From Gammaproteobacteria bacterium RBG_16_57_12 (GTDB lineage Bacteria; Pseudomonadota; Gammaproteobacteria; RBG-16-57-12): 9,407 nucleotides of DNA. The translations under genes were made by a program, and so were the position numbers. Numbering within the stretch: position 1 is the first letter of the stretch; the number at the start of each line of letters is the position of its first letter. Below, one piece after another: positions 1 to 7,045 of this stretch. Below the pieces are notes generated by a model. It was not told the DNA's origin, ran no database searches, and saw nothing but the letters and a program-made list of their open reading frames with translations. The stretch spans positions 1,181 through 10,587 of the forward strand of contig MGXL01000128.1 of assembly GCA_001801365.1 (NCBI GenBank). Reading direction: 5' to 3'.

Positions 1-431
1 AGGAGATCGAAACTGAGCAACGGCGCATCCGGCGGGAGCTAGACCGGTTCATGGCCCTGATCGCCAATGGACAGGCGCCGGCTGCGGTACTCACCCAGAT
101 CACCGAGCGGGAAGCCCGTATCACGGCCTTGGAGCATGAACTGGCAGAGTTTAACGCCCCCCAGACTGATCAACTCGACTCACGCCGCCTCAGGCGGGCT
201 GTGGAGGAACGGATTGGGCGATTCCGGGATCTGATGAGGAGTGACGTGCCTTTGGCCCGGCAGGCCCTGGGGAAGCTGATCGTACCGAATAGCCTGCGGT
301 TTACGCCGGCTGATACCGGCGACCGCAAAACCTTCGCTTTTGAAGGTATGACCCGAGTCGGGCCTTTATTCAACCCGGGTTATATAGAAATGGCGTCCCC
401 AAGGGGATTCGAACCCCTGTTACTGCCGTGA
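1..431 (+). CDS. Large serine recombinase, C-terminal fragment (5' end outside window)
   Basis: The reading frame is open from the first complete codon at 3 and ends at TGA 429-431; the catalytic serine domain would lie upstream of the window. What is visible is the C-terminal part typical of large serine recombinases: a charged, probably coiled-coil segment (codons from about 3 to 165, with ITEREARITALEHEL) followed by the family's tail pattern, ARQALGKLIV, then LRFTP, then FAFEG. This family cuts and rejoins DNA at attachment sites to integrate or excise elements. The last residues, ASPRGFEPLLLP (393-428), are the antisense reading of the tRNA-Glu 3' half, and the stop codon lies in its anticodon loop. 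So the gene sits at the end of its element and finishes inside the target tRNA. The family call is by recognition of the tail only; a tyrosine integrase is unlikely because the R-H-R-Y motifs are absent from this segment. Confidence 0.82.
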   Translation, partial: EIETEQRRIRRELDRFMALIANGQAPAAVLTQITEREARITALEHELAEFNAPQTDQLDSRRLRRAVEERIGRFRDLMRSDVPLARQALGKLIVPNSLRFTPADTGDRKTFAFEGMTRVGPLFNPGYIEMASPRGFEPLLLP

Positions 432-438
432 AAGGGCG
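391..438. other. Predicted attachment-site junction (att) in the tRNA-Glu 3' half
   Basis: The recombinase gene runs directly into the 3' end of tRNA-Glu, the usual arrangement when an element integrates into a tRNA gene and rebuilds its 3' end. The element side is to the left (below 391) and the chromosome to the right. The C28-A42 mismatch in the anticodon stem (positions 439 and 424) would place the crossover between these two bases, so 438 is the outer limit of the element-derived segment. The boundaries are inferred; the partner site at the other end of the element is not in the window. Confidence 0.55.
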
Positions 439-466
439 GTGTCCTAGGCCTCTAGACGATGGGGAC
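391..466 (-). tRNA. tRNA-Glu (anticodon TTC)
   Basis: The minus strand folds as a complete 76-nt cloverleaf with encoded CCA (complement of 391-393). The acceptor stem GTCCCCA pairs fully with TGGGGAC, followed by discriminator G. The anticodon loop is CTTTCAC, giving anticodon TTC, and the T arm carries GGTTCGAATCC. The sequence is very close to E. coli tRNA-Glu. One oddity: the anticodon stem reads CCGCC against GGCAG, leaving a C28-A42 mismatch where E. coli has C-G. It is the second gene of a tRNA-Ala/tRNA-Glu operon, 23 nt after tRNA-Ala. Its 3' end is shared with the recombinase gene on the other strand, and no terminator follows it. Confidence 0.96.
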
Positions 467-489
467 ACATGAACCTGTGTGTGGTGTTC

Positions 490-565
<76 letters not shown>

Positions 566-583
566 TAAACTGCTGAGGTGCGC

Positions 584-612
584 ATTATAAGATGGGGGAT
601 ATAGGCTGTCAA
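584..612 (-). promoter_or_regulatory. Sigma70 promoter of the tRNA-Ala/tRNA-Glu operon
   Basis: On the minus strand a perfect TTGACA (607-612) is followed after exactly 17 bases by a perfect TATAAT (584-589). Downstream comes a GC-rich discriminator, GCGCACC (577-583), the type associated with stringent (ppGpp) control of stable RNA promoters. The expected start lies about 10 bases upstream of tRNA-Ala. This is the strongest promoter-like sequence in the window. Confidence 0.9.
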
Positions 613-641
613 TTCATGTTTTTATTCCCATTTACCACTGT

Positions 642-671
642 GTGACGGCCTACAAATCGGGTAAATATTAT
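642..671 (+). promoter_or_regulatory. Possible promoter of the DUF155 gene
   Basis: GTGACG (642-647) and TATTAT (666-671) are separated by 18 bases and lie upstream of the ATG at 716, back to back with the tRNA promoter. The fit to consensus is moderate (4/6 and 5/6). A short tandem repeat of GATAGG (685-696) lies in the presumed leader. Confidence 0.35.
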
Positions 672-715
672 GCTGCTTCCCGCCGATAGGGATAGGGATC
701 ATCTGGAATTCAATC

Positions 716-1522
716 ATGGCGCATTTACTGTTCGAGAACCTGGAGCGCATCAGAGCCAGGGCATTATACATTGGTCAGCGTATTGACTTGCGGGCCCTGG
801 AAACCACGCATCGTCTGGGTTCATCGCCGCTGGTGATCTCGGCGGGCGCCCAGGGTTGCGCCGTCCTGTTCCGCTTCGGGATTGTGGTGCTGTTTGATCT
901 CAATGCCGTGGATGAAATGAACTTTATCCAGGGCATCAAGCATCTGGTGATCGAACCCCAGGAAAATATCGAAACCGAAGAAGTCGAAATCATCTACAAC
1001 CCTGAGCAGCAGGAAGGCATCAGCCAGACACGGATCACACTCAAGAATTTTTCCATAGAGCGCCTGCAACTGCTTGCCATCATCCTGGCCAAGAGTGTGG
1101 TGCTCGATCGCTATGAACGCAGTGTCACCCGGACCTTCGACCGTATCGAACCTTTGGCCACCGCCATGAAACGGGAAGGCAAAAGCGGTGACCACGCCCT
1201 GGAACTGATCCGACATATCGGTGACAATCTCAGCACCCAGGTGGAGATGGTGGGTCGGGCCGAGATCACCGACAAGCCCGATCTGCTATGGGAGCATCCT
1301 GATCTGGAACGCCTGTATCACATACTGGAGGATGAATACGAATTGAGTGAACGGCACCTGGCGCTGGAACGCAAGCTGGATCTGATCGCCCGCACGGCCG
1401 AAACGCTGTTGGCCTTATTGCAAAACAAGCGCAGCCTGCGGGTCGAGTGGTATATTGTGATCCTGATTGTATTCGAGATCATGCTGACGCTCTACCAGAT
1501 GCTGTTCAATCACACCGTCTAG
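716..1522 (+). CDS. DUF155 / RMD1-RMND1 family protein with C-terminal membrane anchor
   Basis: The 268-residue product resembles the RMND1/Sif2-Sif3 (DUF155) family, known from yeast Rmd1 and mitochondrial RMND1 but without a settled bacterial function. Family features seen are a beta-rich N-terminal part (about 38-80, with [15 protein letters not shown]), a helical core with [10 protein letters not shown] (125-134), and the conserved [12 protein letters not shown] (190-201) that precedes a long helical, probably coiled-coil stretch (201-240). A single hydrophobic helix at about 245-264 ends the protein, suggesting a tail anchor in the inner membrane. The start at 716 has only a weak ribosome site (TGGAA, 7 bases before). 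The stop codon TAG (1520-1522) overlaps the gltX stop on the other strand within CTAG. Eukaryotic members are linked to mitochondrial translation; a translation-related role here, beside tRNA genes and gltX, is only a guess. Confidence 0.88.
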   Translation: MAHLLFENLERIRARALYIGQRIDLRALETTHRLGSSPLVISAGAQGCAVLFRFGIVVLFDLNAVDEMNFIQGIKHLVIEPQENIETEEVEIIYNPEQQEGISQTRITLKNFSIERLQLLAIILAKSVVLDRYERSVTRTFDRIEPLATAMKREGKSGDHALELIRHIGDNLSTQVEMVGRAEITDKPDLLWEHPDLERLYHILEDEYELSERHLALERKLDLIARTAETLLALLQNKRSLRVEWYIVILIVFEIMLTLYQMLFNHTV

Positions 1523-2925
1523 CCATCAGCCAGACTGATATACTCAATCGCCTTTTCCAGGCGTGCCAGGGTCTTGCCCGGTCCGATCAAATACACGGTC
1601 ACATCGATGGGTGGCGAAACGCTGCCGCCGGTGACCGCCACCCGCAATGGCTGGGCCACCTTGCCAAGTTTTAGCCCAAGCTGTTCGGCGGTTTCATTGA
1701 TGACCTGATGGATGGGCTCCGGCGCCCACTCGGTCAGTGTCTTGATTTTCTCATGCAGGAATTCAAGCGCCGCCCTGGCCTCGGCCTTAAGATTTTTCTT
1801 GGCGGCGCTTTCATCAAAACGCTCGAAATCCCGATAGAAAAACACGCTGTTCTCAGCCATTTCCACCAGGGTCTTGGCGCGCTCTTGCTGGGCCTTAACC
1901 ACCTCCACCAGCGCTGGTCCGGTGCTAGGGTCGATACCCAGCTTGCCCAGGTGATAACTGAGATGCCGGGCGATATGCTCCGGCGACGCCGTCTTGATGT
2001 AATGCTGATTCAGCCACAGCAGTTTGCCATGATTCAGCGCCGAGGCCGAGTTGTTGATGTTCTCCACGGCGAACAGCGCGATCATTTCCTCCGTGGTGAA
2101 AATCTCCTGATCGCCGTGTGACCAGCCCAGGCGCACCAGATAATTGAGCAGGGCCTCGGGCAGGAAACCCTGCTCCCGGTAATCCATGACACTGGCCGCG
2201 CCATGACGCTTGGAGAGCTTGGCGCCATCCTCGGCGAGGATCATGGGCACATGGGCATACACCGGCGGTTCCGCGCCCAGCGCGCGGAAGATATTGATCT
2301 GGCGCGGGGTGTTGTTGAGGTGGTCATCGCCCCGAATGACGTGGGTGATGGCCATGTCATAGTCATCCACCACCACGGACAGATTGTAGGTGGGAGAGCC
2401 ATCGCTGCGCGCGATGATCAGATCATCCAGCTCGCTGTTCTGAAACACCACACGGCCGCGCACCTTGTCATCCACCACCACCGCGCCCTCGGTGGGATTC
2501 TTGAAGCGCACGACCGGCGCCACGCCCTCACGCGGAGTTTTACGCTGCCGGCAGCGGCCGTCATAACGCGGCTTTTGTTTGTTGGCCATCTGTTCTTCAC
2601 GCATGGCCTCCAGCTCTTCCTTGCTGCAATAACAGTGGTAGGCCTCGCCCCTGGCCAGCAGTTGCTGCACCACTTCCTTGTAGCGGTCAAAGCGATGGGT
2701 CTGATAAAACGGACCCTCGTCATATTCGAGACCCAGCCAGGTCATCCCTTCCAGAATGGCGTTGACCGATTCCGCCGTGGAGCGCTCCAGATCGGTATCC
2801 TCAATCCGCAGAATAAACCGCCCGCCGTGTTTACGGGCGTGCAGCCAGGAAAACAGGGCGGTGCGGGCGCCGCCGATATGAAGATATCCGGTCGGGCTGG
2901 GGGCAAAACGGGTGCGCAGGGTCAT
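1519..2925 (-). CDS. gltX: Glutamyl-tRNA synthetase
   Basis: A class I aminoacyl-tRNA synthetase (EC 6.1.1.17) that charges tRNA-Glu with glutamate in the cytosol. The 468 residues match the usual length (E. coli 471). The N-terminal Rossmann fold begins [14 protein letters not shown], with the HIGH-class motif at 16-19. The KMSKS-class motif is KLSKR at 236-240, followed by HGA. Zinc-binding candidates C98, C100 and C125 are present, but position 127, histidine in E. coli, is glutamine; Y121 may serve, as tyrosine does in the related Glu-Q-tRNA(Asp) synthetase. The C-terminal helical part (about 320-468) reads the anticodon. The ATG at 2925 gives the canonical N-terminus; AAAGG lies about 10 bases before it. 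The gene lies near, and on the same strand as, a tRNA-Glu gene and is convergent with the DUF155 gene. Sequence alone does not show whether it is discriminating or also charges tRNA-Gln. Confidence 0.98.
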   Translation of the reverse strand: MTLRTRFAPSPTGYLHIGGARTALFSWLHARKHGGRFILRIEDTDLERSTAESVNAILEGMTWLGLEYDEGPFYQTHRFDRYKEVVQQLLARGEAYHCYCSKEELEAMREEQMANKQKPRYDGRCRQRKTPREGVAPVVRFKNPTEGAVVVDDKVRGRVVFQNSELDDLIIARSDGSPTYNLSVVVDDYDMAITHVIRGDDHLNNTPRQINIFRALGAEPPVYAHVPMILAEDGAKLSKRHGAASVMDYREQGFLPEALLNYLVRLGWSHGDQEIFTTEEMIALFAVENINNSASALNHGKLLWLNQHYIKTASPEHIARHLSYHLGKLGIDPSTGPALVEVVKAQQERAKTLVEMAENSVFFYRDFERFDESAAKKNLKAEARAALEFLHEKIKTLTEWAPEPIHQVINETAEQLGLKLGKVAQPLRVAVTGGSVSPPIDVTVYLIGPGKTLARLEKAIEYISLADG

Positions 2926-3000
2926 GACAGGTTGGCCTTTGGGTCGGTTAACTGACGAGCGGCTATTCTAGCCCGAGCCTTGCCGGTGAACCACATCATT

Positions 3001-3030
3001 TTATAACTGTGCACGGGGCTAGACAGGCAA
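3001..3030 (-). promoter_or_regulatory. Possible gltX promoter
   Basis: In the 140-base gap upstream of gltX the minus strand has TTGCCT (3025-3030) and, 18 bases on, TTATAA (3001-3006). An alternative -10, TAGAAT (2965-2970), lies nearer the gene but lacks a good -35 box. Both are weak calls. The rest of the gap shows no gene and no clear terminator for the upstream acyl-CoA synthetase gene. Confidence 0.3.
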
Positions 3031-3065
3031 AGATCTGACGCGGCCTTCAGGCACCCCGGTTTCGG

Positions 3066-4877
3066 TCATAAGCCGTGTCCTTCATACATGTGCGCGATAT
3101 CATCGGCAAATCGCGTCAACACCGCGTTGCGTTTGAGTTTGAGCGTCGGTGTGAGCAGGCCGTTTTCCACGGTCCAGGGTTCGAGATACAGGGCAACCCG
3201 ACGCACCTGGCCATAACCGGGAAACGCCTTGAGGGTTGCGGCGATTCGTGACAGCACCACTTCCTTTACCTTTTTGTTCCGCAATGCGTCAGGATCATTG
3301 GCCTCCATGCCCAGTATGGCCGCCAGCTTCGCCCAATGCTGTGAATTCAGGACCACTAGGGCGCACAGATAGGGTCTGGCTTCGCCGATGACCATCACCT
3401 GTTCAAACAATCCGTCCAGAGCAATCGCCATTTCCATATCGGTGGGTGGCAGTTTCTCGCCATTGGCCAGGACGATGATGTCCTTGAGCCGGCCGGTGAT
3501 ATATAAATGCCCCCGTTCATCAACCTTGACCTGGTCGCCGGTGCGCAACCAGCCGTCCGGCGTCATGACATCCCGGGTGGCCTGTTCATTATTCCAGTAG
3601 CCCAGCATGACACAGTCACTGCGCGTCTGGAGTTCTTGAGCTTCACCGATGCGCACCTCCACACCCGGCAGGGGCGTGCCGATGCTGGCGGGGATATTGT
3701 CCTCGATGCGATTGACGGAAATCACCGGGCTGGCTTCGGTCAGTCCATAACCCTGGACCAGCGGCATGCCGAAGGCAATAAACAGACGCGCCACCTCTGG
3801 CGATAACGCTGCCCCACCACAGATCGCCACCCGCAGCCGGCCGCCCAGTTTTTGCATCACTTTGTCAGCGATCAGGTGATTGAGCAAAGGCCACAACACT
3901 AACCCGGGAAACCAGGGCGCGCGCCCCTGCAGATACTCGAATCGGTTCCAGCCGATCGTGATGGCCAAGGCAAACAGTTTTCTGGCCAAAGGCGATTTTT
4001 CCTGCAATCCATCCTGGATCCTGCCATAAATGCGCTCGTAGATGCGTGGCACGGACACCAGCACGGTGGGGCGGATGGCCATCAAATCCTCCGCCAGTTG
4101 CGGGATGGATCGGGCGAACGCCACTTCAGCACCCAACATCATGGGCAAATAATATCCTATGGTGCGTTCCAGGGTGTGGGACAGCGGCAGGAAAGACAGA
4201 AAGACATCCTGGCCATCAACCGCGGCGCATTGCAGGGCAGCGGAGGCATTGCTCAGGATGTTTTTATGACTGAGCATCACCCCCTTGGGGCGGCCGGTGG
4301 TCCCCGAGGTATAGACGATTGTCGTCAGACCCTCGGGCAGGCTCTTTGTAGTTTGCAAGTCCCCTTCCAGACCAGACAGCCAGTTGCCCAGTGATAACAA
4401 TCTCACATCCCGATTCTGCTCCTCATCCCCGGACGGCTGGAAGCAGATAACCCGTTGCAAACTCGTCAGTTGATCATGACAGGTGGCAATGGCTTCCCAT
4501 TGCTTGAGGTCATTCACCAGCAACAGCTTCACACTGGCGTCATTGATGATATAGGCGACATTGTCGGCACGGTCATTGAAGTACAGAGGCACGGAAACCA
4601 GGCCCAGACCGGCGGCGGCCAGATCGAATACCGGCCATTGTCTGCAATTGGGCAGCATGATCGCCACCCGGTCGCCCGGTTGCAATTCATCATTGGCGAA
4701 CCCGGCTTGCCAGCGGGCAACCTCGTGGGCAATTTGCTGCCAGGTCGAGGTACGCCAGTGGCCACTGACAGGGTCATATTCCCGGTAGGCGACCTTGTTC
4801 GGGGTACGCCAGACCCGTTCGAGAAACAGTTCCGGGAGCGTGGAACCCTCTTGTAGTGTGATTGTCCCCTGCTGCAC
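3066..4877 (-). CDS. Long-chain acyl-CoA synthetase (AMP-forming)
   Basis: A 603-residue ANL-superfamily enzyme that activates fatty acids to acyl-CoA through an acyl-adenylate (EC 6.2.1.3 class). Motifs in order: the phosphate-binding YTSGTTGRPKG (189-199), followed by VMLSHKN; YGLTE (377-381) at the adenine pocket; GYWNN (426-430); the TGD aspartate (446-448); the hinge GRLKD (462-466); and LTPTLKLKR (575-583), which carries the probable catalytic lysine. The length and the C-terminal TPTLK motif fit the FAA1/FadD15-like long-chain branch better than the shorter E. coli FadD type. There is no signal peptide, so it is cytosolic or peripherally membrane-bound. The start is GTG at 4877, with GGAG five bases before; the overlapping ATG at 4879 is in another frame. 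It stands alone, 151 bases downstream of dnaQ on the same strand. Substrate chain length cannot be read from the sequence. Confidence 0.93.
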   Translation of the reverse strand: MQQGTITLQEGSTLPELFLERVWRTPNKVAYREYDPVSGHWRTSTWQQIAHEVARWQAGFANDELQPGDRVAIMLPNCRQWPVFDLAAAGLGLVSVPLYFNDRADNVAYIINDASVKLLLVNDLKQWEAIATCHDQLTSLQRVICFQPSGDEEQNRDVRLLSLGNWLSGLEGDLQTTKSLPEGLTTIVYTSGTTGRPKGVMLSHKNILSNASAALQCAAVDGQDVFLSFLPLSHTLERTIGYYLPMMLGAEVAFARSIPQLAEDLMAIRPTVLVSVPRIYERIYGRIQDGLQEKSPLARKLFALAITIGWNRFEYLQGRAPWFPGLVLWPLLNHLIADKVMQKLGGRLRVAICGGAALSPEVARLFIAFGMPLVQGYGLTEASPVISVNRIEDNIPASIGTPLPGVEVRIGEAQELQTRSDCVMLGYWNNEQATRDVMTPDGWLRTGDQVKVDERGHLYITGRLKDIIVLANGEKLPPTDMEMAIALDGLFEQVMVIGEARPYLCALVVLNSQHWAKLAAILGMEANDPDALRNKKVKEVVLSRIAATLKAFPGYGQVRRVALYLEPWTVENGLLTPTLKLKRNAVLTRFADDIAHMYEGHGL

Positions 4878-4886
4878 ATTGTCTCC
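4877..4886 (-). promoter_or_regulatory. Ribosome-binding site deciding a GTG start
   Basis: On the minus strand the order is GGAG (4883-4886), ACAAT, then GTG (4875-4877). GGAG is five bases from GTG but only three from the overlapping out-of-frame ATG (4877-4879). The conserved acyl-CoA synthetase frame starts only from GTG, and no in-frame ATG lies upstream. This supports GTG as the start. Confidence 0.65.
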
Positions 4887-4906
4887 GTTCTGGGATAAGC
4901 AAGCTT

Positions 4907-4951
4907 TCCACAGTGACTGATGATTGTATCGGCTATGTGGATAGGATTAAG
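4907..4951 (-). promoter_or_regulatory. Possible acyl-CoA synthetase promoter with flanking inverted repeat
   Basis: A good -10 box, TACAAT (minus strand, 4923-4928), has only a poor -35 (CTTAAT, 4946-4951) at 17 bases, so an activator may be needed if it is real. The -10 box is bracketed by the inverted repeat TCCACA (4907-4912) and TGTGGA (4936-4941), with a small palindrome CAGTGACTG (4911-4919) between. I recognise no known operator such as that of FadR. Confidence 0.33.
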
Positions 4952-5028
4952 CAGTTCACATGTCAGCCATATGTATTATTATTGACCTGTATGACTTTGT
5001 TGACTACGGTGTAGCCTCATCACAGCGT

Positions 5029-5745
5029 CTAGCCCTCCAGCTTTTTCCACAGGCAGTTTCCACCGCTGGTCTTGTCTATGGCATCAAGACGGGCTTGATG
5101 AGCGGTCAATTCATCATCGTGCGCCAACAGCACCTTCAGCCGCGGGCGATCCTTCGAAAGTCGGCGGATCATGGTCGTTCCGGCCACGCCCCCGGTGTCA
5201 GAATTTCCTCCCAGGAATAACATCACCTGCCCCCCGGTCATGGCCAGATAGACATCCGCCAGTATCTCGGCATCCAGCAAGGCGCCATGCATCTGCCGGT
5301 GACTGTTGTCGATGTTATAGCGCTTGCATAAGGCATCCAGATTATTTTTCTGGCCCGGATGCTTCTTGCGCGCCATAGCCAGGGTATCGGTTATCTGACA
5401 GTGCTCCGTGATCCCCCGCCAGGCTTCGTCCAGCCGTGTGAATTCGGCATTGATAAATCCGACATCAAACGGCGCATTGTGAATAATGAGCTCAGCGCCC
5501 CTGATGTACTCCAGAAACTCTGCGCCCATATCGGCAAAGCGGGGTTTATCGCCCAGAAATTCGTTGGTGATGCCATGAACCTCGATAGCACCTTCGTCGA
5601 TTTCGCGGTCTGGTTGCAGATAACATTGGTAGTTATTGCCGGTGAGCCGCCGTTCCACCAGCTCGACACAGCCGATTTCAATAATGCGGTGCCCCTGGCT
5701 GGGTTCCAGGCCCGTGGTTTCAGTATCCAGTATGATCTGTCGCAT
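5029..5745 (-). CDS. dnaQ: DNA polymerase III epsilon subunit (3'-5' proofreading exonuclease)
   Basis: The proofreading subunit of the replicative polymerase core, bound to alpha and theta. The 238 residues match the usual length (E. coli 243). The DEDDh exonuclease motifs are intact: DTETTG with D7 and E9; HNAPFDVGF with D94; HGALLDAE with H153 and D158. A clamp-binding motif, QVMLF (173-177), follows the domain. After a linker comes the C-terminal alpha-binding segment, LKVLLAHDDELTAH, ending near GGNCLWKK, as in E. coli. The start at 5745 is the family's start, but the leader is AT-only for 12 bases and has no Shine-Dalgarno sequence. It follows rnhA by 12 bases on the same strand, so the two are very likely cotranscribed. 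In E. coli the two genes are adjacent but divergent. Confidence 0.98.
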   Translation of the reverse strand: MRQIILDTETTGLEPSQGHRIIEIGCVELVERRLTGNNYQCYLQPDREIDEGAIEVHGITNEFLGDKPRFADMGAEFLEYIRGAELIIHNAPFDVGFINAEFTRLDEAWRGITEHCQITDTLAMARKKHPGQKNNLDALCKRYNIDNSHRQMHGALLDAEILADVYLAMTGGQVMLFLGGNSDTGGVAGTTMIRRLSKDRPRLKVLLAHDDELTAHQARLDAIDKTSGGNCLWKKLEG

Positions 5746-5757
5746 AAATAATTATTA

Positions 5758-6207
5758 TTAATGTTGTTTATTAAGTATTTCGTCCAAACCTTTGTTTGCC
5801 AATGAATCTGCCAATTCATTTTCGGTGTGGCCGGTGTGTCCGCGCACCCAGTGCCAGGAAACCTGGTGGTGACGGATGGCTTCATCCAGCCGTTGCCAGA
5901 GATCCACATTTTTTACCGGCTTCCTGTCTGCCGTCTTCCAGCCATTGCGCTTCCATCCCGACAACCATTCGGTAATACCTTTCTTCACATACTGCGAGTC
6001 CGTCGTCAGGCTAACCTGGCAAGGACGTTTCAGGCTCTCCAGGGCCATGATGGCCGCAAGCAGCTCCATACGGTTATTCGTCGTATGGGCTTCTCCGCCA
6101 TGCAACTTCTTCTGGTGGCCGTCATAGCGCAGCAACACGCCCCAGCCTCCCGGTCCAGGATTACCCCGGCATGCACCATCAGTAAAGATTTCCACGTGTT
6201 TAGTCAT
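5758..6207 (-). CDS. rnhA: Ribonuclease HI
   Basis: Cleaves the RNA strand of RNA-DNA hybrids (EC 3.1.26.4), removing R-loops and primer remnants. With the start at 6207 the protein has 149 residues, and the active-site residues fall at exactly the E. coli numbers: D10 (IFTDG), E48 (NNRMEL), D70 (LTTDSQY), H124 (VRGHTGH) and D134. The basic handle region [17 protein letters not shown] is also conserved. A longer frame from an ATG at 6240 would add 11 residues with no family match, so I prefer 6207. The gene overlaps the end of the upstream methyltransferase by 8 bases (ATGACTAA). With GGAG only one base before the ATG, reinitiation after the upstream stop is likely. dnaQ follows 12 bases downstream. 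Confidence 0.97.
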   Translation of the reverse strand: MTKHVEIFTDGACRGNPGPGGWGVLLRYDGHQKKLHGGEAHTTNNRMELLAAIMALESLKRPCQVSLTTDSQYVKKGITEWLSGWKRNGWKTADRKPVKNVDLWQRLDEAIRHHQVSWHWVRGHTGHTENELADSLANKGLDEILNKQH

Positions 6208-7000
6208 GCTCCACGTCTCGCATGTTCGTACTGATGGCATCTGCCGGGTTGAATTTGCGCCTGGCCCGCCAGCGTGGCCTGATGGGCGTCAGGGCGGTAA
6301 CCCGCTTTTTGGCCACCATGATATAGCCTCCCCCAAAAAATGGCCAACTCCGTTGTCCCAGCCTCTCCAAGAATCGTATTTTGTGCAATATGCCCGGATG
6401 AGTGATGGGCGGGCGGAAAAAATAGCTGCGACTGTATACCATGTCAAAACCCAGCAGTGACAGCCAGTCCTTCAATCGGCGCATGCTGTAAAAATTTCCA
6501 TTCCAGGGTGCCTTTTTCCAGGGGGCCAATATCAGGGACCAGAGATACCATAAACTGAACGGGTTGAAGCCGAGCAGAACCAAATGCCCTTCGGGAATCA
6601 GGGATCGGTCAAGCTCGCGCAACACCTGATGTGGGTCAGGTGAAAATTCCAATACATGGGGCAGCAGCACGACATCAACTGAGTCACCGGCGATGGGCCA
6701 GGACTCCGGTTCGGCGCACAAAACCCCTGCCTTGCAGGAGGTATTCGCCAAGGCATAATAATCACCATCCATGAGACTGCAATGATGTATCCGGCTTTGC
6801 CCCAATACATGGCAATGCCCCAGGATGCCTACTTGCAGCAGATGATAGCCAAACAGGTTCGAGAGGATGTCATCGAGCTCCTTGCGCTCATACTCCAGCA
6901 GCGCCTGGCCGAGTGGCTTGCGATACCACTCGTTCAACTCATAGCGCGCCTGCAACTGTATGGCCGGGTCGATTTTTTTGCTGTGACGTTTTCTAAACAT
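6200..7000 (-). CDS. Class I SAM-dependent methyltransferase, YafS-like
   Basis: A 266-residue protein with a Methyltransf_11-type fold. The SAM-binding region begins at LLQVGILGH (54-62), a less canonical form of the glycine-rich motif I. An acidic-hydrophobic strand ([15 protein letters not shown], 106-120) and [19 protein letters not shown] (127-145) follow and are typical of the fold. The C-terminus is strongly basic ([10 protein letters not shown], 241-250). There is no signal peptide, so it should be cytosolic. By its place between gloB and rnhA it corresponds to E. coli yafS; the substrate is unknown. The start at 7000 is fixed by two in-frame stops directly before it (TAG TGA ATG). 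It is the first gene of the unit with rnhA (8-base overlap) and dnaQ, and is divergent from gloB across a 45-base gap. Confidence 0.88.
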   Translation of the reverse strand: MFRKRHSKKIDPAIQLQARYELNEWYRKPLGQALLEYERKELDDILSNLFGYHLLQVGILGHCHVLGQSRIHHCSLMDGDYYALANTSCKAGVLCAEPESWPIAGDSVDVVLLPHVLEFSPDPHQVLRELDRSLIPEGHLVLLGFNPFSLWYLWSLILAPWKKAPWNGNFYSMRRLKDWLSLLGFDMVYSRSYFFRPPITHPGILHKIRFLERLGQRSWPFFGGGYIMVAKKRVTALTPIRPRWRARRKFNPADAISTNMRDVEHD

Positions 7001-7010
7001 TCACTACAAT
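6983..7010 (+). promoter_or_regulatory. Possible gloB promoter inside the 5' end of the methyltransferase gene
   Basis: GTGACG (6983-6988) and TACAAT (7005-7010) are 16 bases apart on the plus strand, placing transcription start near 7017, about 30 bases before the gloB ATG. The -35 box lies within the divergent methyltransferase coding region. The match is moderate; the divergent 45-base gap requires promoters in this neighbourhood. Confidence 0.4.
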
Positions 7011-7045
7011 CTTGCCAGGTGAGAATAAACGGGAATCATTGTGAC

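Noticed and set aside
372..381. A perfect 10-base palindrome AACCCGGGTT next to the tRNA-Glu 3' end
   Set aside because: It lies in recombinase coding sequence (FNPGY), has no loop or following T-run on either strand, and is too short to call a terminator or binding site.
821..1216. A 131-codon minus-strand frame opposite the DUF155 gene
   Set aside because: It is antisense to a recognised family with a convincing domain pattern.
2203..2955. A 250-codon open frame on the plus strand opposite gltX, and a 137-codon one at 1708-2121
   Set aside because: They lie antisense to a fully conserved gltX, have no family resemblance and repetitive His/Gly-rich composition; they are shadows of GC-rich codon usage.
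4960..5220. An 86-codon plus-strand frame between the acyl-CoA synthetase gene and dnaQ
   Set aside because: Most of it is antisense to the conserved dnaQ C-terminus, and it resembles no family.
6208..6240. An 11-residue N-terminal extension of RNase HI
   Set aside because: Active-site numbering matches E. coli exactly from the ATG at 6207, and the extension has no family match or ribosome site.
6782..7045. An 88-codon N-terminal extension of gloB
   Set aside because: It is antisense to the methyltransferase gene, and the family N-terminus begins exactly at 7046.
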